A stretch of 8,347 nt of DNA from Pseudomonadota bacterium (GTDB lineage: Bacteria > Pseudomonadota > Alphaproteobacteria > Micropepsales > Micropepsaceae). Where the stretch lies: positions 1 to 8,347 of the forward strand of contig JAEZBK010000229.1 of the NCBI GenBank assembly GCA_023427355.1. The letters are read 5' to 3'. The notes beneath the pieces are model-generated. The model was not told where the DNA came from. It saw only the letters and a list, made by a program, of their open reading frames with translations, and ran no database searches. Of the stretch, positions 1-8,347 are shown piece after piece (positions within the stretch are counted from its first letter, which is position 1; every line of letters starts with the position of its first letter). The translations under genes were made by a program, and so were the position numbers.

Positions 1-2
1 TC

Positions 3-1349
<1,347 letters not shown>

Positions 1350-1353
1350 TAAG

Positions 1354-2292
1354 ATGTCAAAAGAGAGATTTAAGACTGCGATCTCTCTCGAAAATACAAA
1401 AGAAGCTGCCGTTTATTTTGATCACGTAGTGCCATTGGGTTTGGTGATCAATATAATTGATGAGCGATCTAGGAAGCGCCAGTTCCCAGGTATCCAGTAT
1501 CTGAAGAGCGAGTTGCTGCCGCCTAGTTTAAAGAGGAGCGAGATTTTTGATGACTTGTTCACTAAATCTCAGGGTGGGCTAGCTGCTTTTTTTATAGCTT
1601 CGTTTAAGGAGCGAGATGTACTCAAAAATCTCCCGCCACACATATCGGAGATTCTGGATAAGGGTGGAAAAGAAGATTTTCTCAATTTCGCTGGAGAGCA
1701 AACGAAAAAGCTCGTCAAAAAATTCTCACTTACTAGGTTGCCTATAGCCGATGCAGGCTTGCAGGAGCATTCGTCCCTTCAAAAAGGTGCTCCTGAAGAC
1801 TTCTCGCTAGCGCTTCAGCGCGTCAACCTAGTGGATGTTAGGAATACTGAATGGAATCAGATTTTCGAGTTTAGAAAGGATCTCGTCGCACAAACCAAGC
1901 TTCGCAGACTTCGGCTCTTCGCGTTTGATAACTACGATGGTAAGCCAGTGTCATTTATTGAAGATGATATCTGTAAGCGTAAGGAAGATTACGAAGGTGT
2001 AGTAGCCAAGTGGGGGTTTGAAACCCGAGAGGGGGCGGTTAACTCGATTGTGAATTCTAAAGTGCTTGCCAGTGGAGGTGTTGCTGCGGTTGCAACTGCG
2101 GCCATGGGGATGCCGCTGCCCGCCATTCTTAGTACGCTTGCAACAGGTGGTGTCGAACTGACTAAGCTGGGATTTTATATCTCAAAACGGCGGTTTGAAC
2201 TTAGGCAATTTGTAAAGGAGAATCCGTTTTCGTTCTTCGAATACGCGAACTCGAAGCTTGTGCCGCCGCCTAAAGATTTGCGTAAAAAGTAG
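1354..2292 (+). CDS. Unrecognised AT-rich gene, probably horizontally acquired
   Basis: The product is a 312-residue protein I do not recognise. Base composition is about 40-45% GC in the lines I counted, against 63% or more in neighbours, and many codons end in A or T, so acquisition by transfer is likely. The ATG lies 4 bases after the pyrG stop with no visible Shine-Dalgarno sequence, so translation may depend on ribosomes finishing pyrG. The N-terminal part has a short hydrophobic stretch (HVVPLGLVINII, residues 24-35). The middle holds a charged segment with Trp167, FRKD at 173-176, KLRRLRLF, then FIEDDI at 201-206. Residues about 237-276 are Gly/Ala-rich and hydrophobic and could contact a membrane or be a buried helix pair. 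There is no signal peptide. The C-terminus is basic. No mobility gene adjoins it. Function is unknown; a cargo or defence-type role would be pure guesswork. Confidence 0.85.
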   Translation: MSKERFKTAISLENTKEAAVYFDHVVPLGLVINIIDERSRKRQFPGIQYLKSELLPPSLKRSEIFDDLFTKSQGGLAAFFIASFKERDVLKNLPPHISEILDKGGKEDFLNFAGEQTKKLVKKFSLTRLPIADAGLQEHSSLQKGAPEDFSLALQRVNLVDVRNTEWNQIFEFRKDLVAQTKLRRLRLFAFDNYDGKPVSFIEDDICKRKEDYEGVVAKWGFETREGAVNSIVNSKVLASGGVAAVATAAMGMPLPAILSTLATGGVELTKLGFYISKRRFELRQFVKENPFSFFEYANSKLVPPPKDLRKK

Positions 2293-2835
2293 CTACTGCA
2301 TTCGCGCCAGCCAGGCCGCGATGATCGGCTTGGGGATGGCGTGATAGCTGTTGCTGGGCACCTGTGTTGAGACCGCGTTGGTGCGCGTCAGCCGGATGTG
2401 CAGGCCGTTGGCGCGCGTGACGGCGATGCAGTCGTCCACCGCCAGAAGATCATCCTTGTGCCGCTCGCGTTCGCCGTTGCGGAAGTTCATCGCCAGCGCC
2501 GTCGCCTTGGCTTTGGGCGCACTGTCGGCGACATGGAAACTGATGGCGTGCAGTTCGGTGAAATCCGTCTTGTTGTAGGCGCCGAGATTCACGAAGTAGA
2601 GCTTCTCGGCGCGTGGGGCAGGGGTACGCTTCAGCTCGATCTTCCAGCCATCCACGATGTCCAGCTCCAGCACGCTGTCGATATGGACATGGCCGGGCGT
2701 GCCGAACCACTGGTCGAGGATCTGGCCATAGCAATCCTCGATACGCTCGCCGGTCACGAACACCATGTCATGCAGTTCGATGGCCGCGCGTGGGGCGCGC
2801 CCGCCCAGATAGACGGCGAAGAGCTTTTGGGTCAT
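2293..2835 (-). CDS. DUF1543-type conserved protein
   Basis: This 180-residue soluble protein has the look of the DUF1543 family, whose function is not established. Seen in the sequence are an N-terminal LFAVYLGG followed by AIELHDMVFVTG, then QWFGTPGHVHIDS, a VDGWKI turn, EKLYFVNLGAY, a second copy of the ELH pattern (TELHAISFHVAD) and a C-terminal KDDLLAVDDCI ... GLHIRL segment. The repeated ELHxxxF pattern suggests two related halves. The start is supported by AAGGGG just upstream of the ATG on the minus strand. It lies 17 bases downstream of the small secreted-protein gene and is probably co-transcribed with it. Its stop codon directly abuts the stop of the convergent AT-rich gene, so the two share a TAGCTA palindrome and have no room for a terminator between them. 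The family call comes from recalled motif patterns, not a search. Confidence 0.85.
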   Translation of the reverse strand: MTQKLFAVYLGGRAPRAAIELHDMVFVTGERIEDCYGQILDQWFGTPGHVHIDSVLELDIVDGWKIELKRTPAPRAEKLYFVNLGAYNKTDFTELHAISFHVADSAPKAKATALAMNFRNGERERHKDDLLAVDDCIAVTRANGLHIRLTRTNAVSTQVPSNSYHAIPKPIIAAWLARMQ

Positions 2836-2852
2836 CGCCCCTTATAACGCGG

Positions 2853-3257
2853 CTAGTCGCGCGGCGGTGCCGGTCTGGAAAGGGAAGGCAGGGCCGGCGG
2901 CTGGTAGGCCCCGGTGTTGCCTTGCGCCTGGGACTGGCCCCCTTGCGTCTGGGGCAGGCGCTGCTGGGGCAGGGCGGGAAGACCCGGCGGCTGGGGCTGG
3001 AAGACGCCCGGCGGCGCAAAGGGATCGAACGGCCGGGTCAGGTCGAGTTCGCGGATACGGTCCTGCGCAATGCCCTGTTCCACGCGGAAGGTGTTGAGCT
3101 GGGTATTGTAGTTCTGCTGCTGGACGGTGGAATTGTACTGGTTCTGGATCCCCGAAAGGTCGAGCGGCTGGATCGGCGGGGCCTGGGCCAGGGCAGGGCT
3201 GCCCGCTGCCGCCAGTATCGCCAAAGCCATCCATGTGCCGGGGGCGTTCATCCGCAT
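2853..3257 (-). CDS. Small secreted Pro/Gln-rich protein
   Basis: No family is recognised. From the ATG at 3255-3257 the product has 134 residues; a longer in-frame version from 3320 would put 21 polar residues before the signal peptide and is less likely, and an ATG at 3249-3251 is also possible. No clear ribosome site decides between them. The N-terminus is a signal peptide, with a hydrophobic core (WMALAILAAAG) and an ALA-Q cleavage site, so export to the periplasm or beyond is expected. The mature part begins with a Gln/Asn/Thr/Arg-rich stretch that could form a helix, followed by a Pro/Gln/Gly-rich tail that should be disordered. It is transcribed divergently from the polysaccharide-export gene and stands just before the DUF1543 gene. 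A role in envelope or matrix is possible from context only. Confidence 0.72.
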   Translation of the reverse strand: MRMNAPGTWMALAILAAAGSPALAQAPPIQPLDLSGIQNQYNSTVQQQNYNTQLNTFRVEQGIAQDRIRELDLTRPFDPFAPPGVFQPQPPGLPALPQQRLPQTQGGQSQAQGNTGAYQPPALPSLSRPAPPRD

Positions 3258-3351
3258 GTTGAAGATATGGGGCCGGAACCGGGTTCCCGCAAGGCTGCGG
3301 GATAAGCATTCGTTAAGCATCGGGTAAGGGCTGCGCTCTTATCCTTGGGGC
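3258..3351. promoter_or_regulatory. Divergent control region with inverted repeat and 11-bp phased TAAG boxes
   Basis: These 94 bases separate the secreted-protein gene (minus) from the export gene (plus) and must carry promoters for at least one of them. A perfect 7-bp inverted repeat TCCCGCA/TGCGGGA occupies 3285-3291 and 3296-3302 with a 4-base loop. Directly after it TAAG occurs at 3303, 3314 and 3325, exactly 11 bases apart; the first two extend to TAAGCAT. This could be an operator for a regulator binding one face of the helix. I cannot name the regulator or place convincing -35/-10 boxes. Confidence 0.45.
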
Positions 3352-4713
3352 ATGAGCCGGTTCTTCCTGCCTTCCGGGACACTGGGCGCGCTCGCGCTTG
3401 CGGGCGTGCTGATGCTTGGCGCGCCTGCCTGGGCGCAAGGCGCGGGTGGCTTCGAGGCCGCGCCGGGGTCCGCCCCCATCGTCACATCCAACGGCATGCC
3501 CGTGGTCAACATGGCGACGCCCACGCCGATCAGCGGCGCGGCCGCGCAAGGCCCGCAGCAGGATTATTCCGCCTTCGGCGATGGTGCGCCGCCGGGCATG
3601 TATGTCGCGCCGCTGGGCTATGGCGCAGGCGCAGGTGCTGCGCCCACGCCCGCGCCGTCACAGGCGCCGCTCTATTCGGCACAGTCGGCACCCGCCAATT
3701 CCAGCTATTCGATTCAGCAGCAGCCCACGGCTGGTCCCTATGCGCAGCAATATGCGCAGCCCCAGCCCTATTACGCGCCGCAGCCCAATCCGGCCTATGC
3801 CAATCCTTATGCGCCGCCGCCGCCGCCCAACGCCTATGGCGCGCCGGTGCAGGATTATACGCCCCAGCCTTATGCGCAGCCCTATGCGGCGCCGTATGGG
3901 CCGCAGCCCGCACCGCAGATGATGCCCGAGCCGCAGAATTACGCCGCGCAGCCGCCGCAGCAGAACTCGCCCTATACCGCCGCCCAGCGCATGGTGCAGG
4001 GCCTGCCGCCGTCCCAGCCACAGGCCTATGCGCAGCCCTATCAGCCCGCGCCGCAGCCCATGCCGCCCGCGCTGCAGCCGGCGACGATGCAGCCTGCCGC
4101 CGCGCGGCCTTATTCCGCCGGCGCGACCGCCTATGGCGCGCCCCTGCCCAGCAGCATCGGCGCGCCGCAACAGGCCGGTGCGCAGCCCGAAGGCGGCTAC
4201 ACGCTGGGGCCGGGCGACAAGGTGCGCGTGACCATTTTCGGCGAACAGGATCTGTCGGGCGAATACCAGCTGGATGGGAACGGCAATATCCGCCTGCCGC
4301 TGATCGGCATGACGCGCGCCGTCGGTTATACGCAGGGCGGGCTTGAAGCGGCGTTGCGCGCCGCGCTGGTGCCGAATTATCTGCGCAATCCGCGCATCAA
4401 TGTGGAGATCATGAGCTACCGGCCCATCTATGTGGTGGGCGCGGTGCAGAAGCCGGGCCAGTACAGCTACATCAACAACATGACCTTGCTGAACGCGGTG
4501 GCGCTGGCGGGCGGCTTCACGCCCCAGGCGCGAAACAGCATCGTCTATGTGCGCTCGGAGGGCGCCGTGGAGGAGCGGGCCACGCCCACCGACCAGCCGC
4601 TGCTGATCCGCCCCGGCGACACGGTGCGGGTGGAGACCACGGTGTTCTGGGACATGGTCAATTTCTTCGGCCCGCTTTCCAGCCCCGTGGCCCTGGCCGC
4701 CACGGTGCGCTGA
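3352..4713 (+). CDS. Polysaccharide export protein (Wza-like, Poly_export + SLBB) with long disordered N-terminal region
   Basis: This is an outer-membrane or periplasmic component for exporting capsule or exopolysaccharide, of the Wza/GumB/KpsD type, with 453 residues. A signal peptide covers residues 1 to about 29 (hydrophobic core LGALALAGVLMLG, cleavage near AWAQG). No Cys follows the cleavage site, so it is not a typical lipoprotein as Wza is. Residues about 60-275 are low-complexity, dominated by Pro, Gln, Ala and Tyr in short units such as YAQPY and YAPQP. The Poly_export domain begins at YTLGPGD (Tyr283) and runs to about 357, including GNIRLPLIG. One SLBB domain follows at about 359-402 (IYVVGAVQKPGQY, NAVALAGGFTPQA), then a short tail with LLIRPGDTVRVE. 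The 200-residue spacer before the export domain is the unusual part. No glycosyltransferase or Wzc-like gene is visible in this window. The ATG has GGGG just upstream. Confidence 0.88.
   Translation: MSRFFLPSGTLGALALAGVLMLGAPAWAQGAGGFEAAPGSAPIVTSNGMPVVNMATPTPISGAAAQGPQQDYSAFGDGAPPGMYVAPLGYGAGAGAAPTPAPSQAPLYSAQSAPANSSYSIQQQPTAGPYAQQYAQPQPYYAPQPNPAYANPYAPPPPPNAYGAPVQDYTPQPYAQPYAAPYGPQPAPQMMPEPQNYAAQPPQQNSPYTAAQRMVQGLPPSQPQAYAQPYQPAPQPMPPALQPATMQPAAARPYSAGATAYGAPLPSSIGAPQQAGAQPEGGYTLGPGDKVRVTIFGEQDLSGEYQLDGNGNIRLPLIGMTRAVGYTQGGLEAALRAALVPNYLRNPRINVEIMSYRPIYVVGAVQKPGQYSYINNMTLLNAVALAGGFTPQARNSIVYVRSEGAVEERATPTDQPLLIRPGDTVRVETTVFWDMVNFFGPLSSPVALAATVR
3535..4190 (+). repeat. Low-complexity GC-rich coding repeat (Pro/Gln/Tyr/Ala units)
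   Basis: This stretch inside the export gene is built from degenerate short in-frame units such as TATGCGCAGCC and CCGCAGCCC, coding Tyr-Ala-Gln-Pro-like steps. It is densest at about 3730-4060. The units are irregular, so this is protein low complexity and not a clean tandem array, but it could change in length by slippage. Confidence 0.7.
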
Positions 4714-4802
4714 CGGGCGGCTTTCCGCCAAACTTCGACACAATTCTCCGTTTCGCGGCCCCCGGCGGGGCGTGCTAATCCTGCCCGACAATTTTTGAAA
4801 AC

Positions 4803-4808
4803 AGGGAG
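4803..4808 (+). promoter_or_regulatory. Ribosome binding site for the GlcG/HbpS-like gene
   Basis: AGGGAG lies 6 bases before the ATG at 4815 and fixes this start, which also opens directly into a signal peptide. Confidence 0.75.
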
Positions 4809-4814
4809 TTTTCC

Positions 4815-5429
4815 ATGAAGCGTATTCTGGTTTCGGCGCTGCTCGTGAGCGCGCTGGCCGTCCCCGTCCTGGCGCAGCCTGCGCCTGCTCCCGGTGGCGC
4901 CCCTGCTGCGGGCGCTCCGGGCCGTGGTCCGGCCGGTGCGGGCGGCCGTGGTCCGGCCATGCCTGCCGTCAAGGGCATCGCCGGTCCGAACGCCCCCATC
5001 ACCATCGCCCCGGAACAGGAAATCCCGCTGGCCCAGGCCGTGGATGCCGTGCAGACCGCGGTCAATGCCTGCCTGAACGCCGAGCGCAAGTCGGCCGCGG
5101 CGGTGATCGTCGTGGACCTGAACGGCAACATCAAGGCGGCGATGGCGGCCGATGGCACGGGCAACGCGTTCCATGATTTCGCCCGCCGCAAGGCCTATAC
5201 GGTGCTGAAGAAGAACATGACCTCCGAAGCGTTCGGCAAGCAGCCGGAAATCGCCGCGGCCGGCCGTGGCGCGGTGCTGGAAGGCGATCCGGAACTGATC
5301 ACCTTCCCGGGCGGCCTGCCCATCATGAAGGGCGGCCAGATGATCGGCGTGCTGTCCGTGTCGGGTCCGACCGGCGGCGGCGAAGACGTCAAGTGCGCGC
5401 AGGCCGGCATGGCCAAGTTCAAGCTGTAA
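4815..5429 (+). CDS. Secreted GlcG/HbpS-family (haem-degrading domain-like) protein
   Basis: This 204-residue protein belongs to the GlcG/HbpS-like fold family, whose members bind haem or small ligands; its own ligand is unknown. The signal peptide is residues 1-20 (MKRILVSALLVSALAVPVLA), with cleavage before QP, so it acts outside the cytoplasm. Residues about 21-55 are a Gly/Ala/Pro-rich linker containing GRGPA twice, from a 15-base direct repeat at 4920-4934 and 4944-4958. The domain runs from about 72 (PLAQAVDAVQTAVNACL) through VIVVDLNGNIKAAMAADG, HDFARRKAYTVL, FPGGLPIMKGGQMIGVLSVSGPTGGGEDVKCAQAGM to the end, matching the family's GG-PI--G--IG---VSG pattern and the closing CA-AG motif. 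A strong terminator follows, so it is probably a single-gene unit or the last gene after the export gene. I infer no particular partner. Confidence 0.87.
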   Translation: MKRILVSALLVSALAVPVLAQPAPAPGGAPAAGAPGRGPAGAGGRGPAMPAVKGIAGPNAPITIAPEQEIPLAQAVDAVQTAVNACLNAERKSAAAVIVVDLNGNIKAAMAADGTGNAFHDFARRKAYTVLKKNMTSEAFGKQPEIAAAGRGAVLEGDPELITFPGGLPIMKGGQMIGVLSVSGPTGGGEDVKCAQAGMAKFKL

Positions 5430-5452
5430 GGCTGGACAGACCGCATTGTGCG

Positions 5453-5488
5453 AAGGGCCGGGGCGTCATGCTCCGGCCCTTTGTTTTT
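5453..5488 (+). terminator. Intrinsic (rho-independent) terminator
   Basis: Arms 5453-5464 and 5470-5481 pair over 12 positions, with one G-U pair, around a 5-base loop (GTCAT), and are followed by a T-rich tract TTGTTTTT at 5481-5488. It lies 23 bases after the stop of the GlcG/HbpS-like gene, in the right orientation to end its transcript. Confidence 0.9.
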
Positions 5489-5509
5489 CCAGGCAGCGGG
5501 CGCTAGTTT
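5481..5509 (+). promoter_or_regulatory. Possible kdsA promoter overlapping the terminator T tract
   Basis: Only 27 bases separate the upstream terminator from the kdsA ATG. TTGTTT (5481-5486) and TAGTTT (5504-5509) are 17 bases apart and could serve as weak -35 and -10 boxes. If so, transcription would start at or near the A of the ATG (5516) and the mRNA would have almost no leader. No Shine-Dalgarno sequence is seen before kdsA, which agrees with this, but the box matches are poor. Confidence 0.3.
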
Positions 5510-5515
5510 GCCGCC

Positions 5516-6364
5516 ATGACCAGCACAGCACCCAATGCCGTCGTCACCGCCGGACATGTCCGCATCGGCAACGCCGAAAAACTCTCCCTGATCGCCGGCC
5601 CCTGCCAGCTCGAAAGCCGGGGGCATGCCTTCGACATGGCGGGCGCGCTGAAGGAAGCCTGCGCCAAGCTGGGCGTGGGGCTGATCTACAAGACCAGTTT
5701 CGACAAGGCCAACCGCTCCAGCGCCGGAACGGCGCGCGGGATGGGGCTTGAGAACTCGCTCCCGATCTTTGCGGATATCCGCAAGGAGTTCGGATTGCCG
5801 GTGCTGACCGACGTGCATGAGCGCGAGCAATGCGCCCTCGTCGCGGAGGCGGCGGACATATTGCAGATCCCGGCATTCCTGTCGCGCCAGACCGACCTGC
5901 TGGTCGCGGCGGCGCAGACCGGGCGCATCATCAATGTGAAGAAGGGCCAGTTCCTGGCGCCCTGGGAGATGAAGAACGTGATCGCCAAGATCACGGGGGC
6001 GGGCAATCCCAACGTGCTGGTGACCGAGCGTGGCGTGTCCTTCGGCTACAACACGCTGGTCAGCGACATGCGCGCGCTGCCGATCATGGCCAGGTTCGGC
6101 GCGCCGGTGGTGTTCGACGCCACGCACAGCGTGCAGCAGCCGGGCGGGCAGGGCGACACATCCGGCGGCGACCGCACCATGGTGCCCTACCTGGCGCGCG
6201 CCGCCGTGGCGGCGGGCGTGGCCTGCGTCTTCATGGAAGTGCACCAGGATCCGGACAATGCGCCGTCCGACGGCCCCAACATGGTCAAGCTGAAGGACTT
6301 CCCGGCGCTCCTGGCGCAGCTCGTCGAGATCGACGCGGTGGTGAAGAGGAATTCCTCACCCTGA
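5516..6364 (+). CDS. kdsA: 3-deoxy-D-manno-octulosonate 8-phosphate (Kdo-8-P) synthase
   Basis: KdsA condenses phosphoenolpyruvate with arabinose 5-phosphate to give Kdo-8-phosphate, which feeds the inner core of lipopolysaccharide; it is a cytosolic TIM-barrel enzyme. The protein has 282 residues, near the usual family length. Clear motifs are IAGPCQLES, KTSFDKANRSS, TDVHE, QTDLL, NVKKGQFLAPW, FDATHSVQQPGG and HQDPDNAPSDGPN. Cys30, His204, Glu241 and Asp252 match the four metal ligands of the metal-dependent class (Aquifex Cys11, His185, Glu222, Asp233) with a constant offset of 19, so this is the metal-dependent type, unlike the Asn-containing E. coli enzyme. The conserved protein ends near Val-Val-Lys; the last five residues and the stop come from a REP-like palindrome. 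PEP, its substrate, is the product of enolase encoded nearby. Confidence 0.97.
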   Translation: MTSTAPNAVVTAGHVRIGNAEKLSLIAGPCQLESRGHAFDMAGALKEACAKLGVGLIYKTSFDKANRSSAGTARGMGLENSLPIFADIRKEFGLPVLTDVHEREQCALVAEAADILQIPAFLSRQTDLLVAAAQTGRIINVKKGQFLAPWEMKNVIAKITGAGNPNVLVTERGVSFGYNTLVSDMRALPIMARFGAPVVFDATHSVQQPGGQGDTSGGDRTMVPYLARAAVAAGVACVFMEVHQDPDNAPSDGPNMVKLKDFPALLAQLVEIDAVVKRNSSP

Positions 6365-6417
6365 GCCTGTCGAAGGGTGGGCTGCCCTCACGCTTCTGCA
6401 TGCTCAGCATGAGGAAT
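6351..6417. repeat. REP-like palindromic element between convergent genes
   Basis: Arms ATTCCTCACCCTGAGC (6351-6366) and GCTCAGCATGAGGAAT (6402-6417) are inverted repeats with two mismatches in 16. The left half also holds its own palindrome, CACCCT ... AGGGTG (6357-6362 and 6374-6379). The core CCCTGAGCCTGTCGAAGGG resembles a dispersed intergenic repeat I recall from several alphaproteobacterial genomes. It overlaps the 3' end of kdsA and stops 4 bases short of the convergent MAPEG gene's stop, so it could act as a two-way terminator or mRNA-end stabiliser. Confidence 0.75.
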
Positions 6418-6421
6418 GCGG

Positions 6422-8194
<1,773 letters not shown>

Positions 8195-8225
8195 GCGCAG
8201 GGTGTAGCGTAACGGGCATAAACCA

Positions 8226-8247
8226 GGCGCCCGCATGAACGGACGCC
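8226..8247 (+). other. Weak hairpin after eno
   Basis: GGCGCCCG (8226-8233) and CGGACGCC (8240-8247) pair over 8 positions with one mismatch around a 6-base loop. No T tract follows, so it is at best a weak or factor-dependent terminator, or leader structure for the next gene. Confidence 0.3.
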
Positions 8248-8263
8248 GATCAGGGAGACGTTC

Positions 8264-8347
8264 ATGAAGCTTCACTTCGGTGTATCCGCGTTGCTGGTGG
8301 CCGCCAGCATGACCGTGGCCTCGGCGCAGCCGAACACGGTGCAGGGC
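8264..8347 (+). CDS. Start of an exported protein, 3'-partial
   Basis: Twenty-eight codons are visible before the window ends. AGGGAG (8252-8257) sits 6 bases before the ATG. The product opens with a signal peptide (MKLHFGVSALLVAASMTVASA, cleavage before QP), similar in style to that of the GlcG/HbpS-like protein. Too little of the mature protein is present to assign a family. The frame is open to the last base. Confidence 0.75.
   Translation, partial: MKLHFGVSALLVAASMTVASAQPNTVQG

Noticed and set aside
3313..3327. CtrA binding site
   Set aside because: TTAA-N7-GTAA has one mismatch in a short pattern; without a proven host group or footprint it is kept only as a note in the phased-box finding.
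4716..4771. Two small GC hairpins after the export gene (4716-4729 and 4758-4771) as terminators
   Set aside because: Stems are only 5 bp and no T tract follows either, so in a GC-rich intergenic region they are not convincing.
3658..4791. 377-residue minus-strand open frame, and a 333-residue plus-strand frame at 3345-4346, over the export gene
   Set aside because: Both translate to Arg/Ala/Gly-rich low-complexity strings, while the 3352-4713 frame has a signal peptide and recognisable export and SLBB domains.

Overview
The window is high-GC DNA (mostly about 60-70% by eye). It carries an ordinary bacterial housekeeping and cell-envelope block, pyrG ... kdsA ... eno, an order familiar from Alphaproteobacteria. 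The GC-rich codon use, the Cys-type metal-dependent KdsA and a REP-like palindrome of the CCCTGAGCCTGTCGAAGGG type all suit an alphaproteobacterium. I cannot place it lower than class.

Layout. 3-1349 is the C-terminal four-fifths of CTP synthase (pyrG), cut by the window edge. Four bases after its stop begins an AT-rich gene (1354-2292) whose composition is unlike everything around it; it looks acquired and I do not recognise its family. Its stop abuts the stop of a convergent minus-strand gene of the DUF1543 type (2293-2835), which follows a small secreted Pro/Gln-rich protein (2853-3257, minus). A divergent control region with an inverted repeat and three TAAG boxes at exact 11-bp steps separates these from an outer-membrane polysaccharide-export (Wza-like) gene with a very long disordered N-terminal region (3352-4713). 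Then come a secreted GlcG/HbpS-like protein (4815-5429) with a strong intrinsic terminator, kdsA (5516-6364), a REP-like palindrome, a convergent MAPEG-family membrane protein (6422-6835, minus), eno (6920-8194) and the start of another exported protein (8264-end).

Functionally the genes supply CTP (needed for the CMP-Kdo donor and phospholipids), Kdo-8-phosphate for LPS, PEP from enolase (a substrate of KdsA) and a polysaccharide exporter. That fits growth and envelope building; I see no evidence that they form a dedicated system.

The two most notable points are an in-frame amber codon inside the otherwise intact and normally essential eno gene (codon 227, with most catalytic residues downstream), and the compositionally foreign gene fitted without spare bases between pyrG and the DUF1543 gene. 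I found no CRISPR array, tRNA, rRNA, transposase or integrase, and no gene-free stretch above 300 bases.
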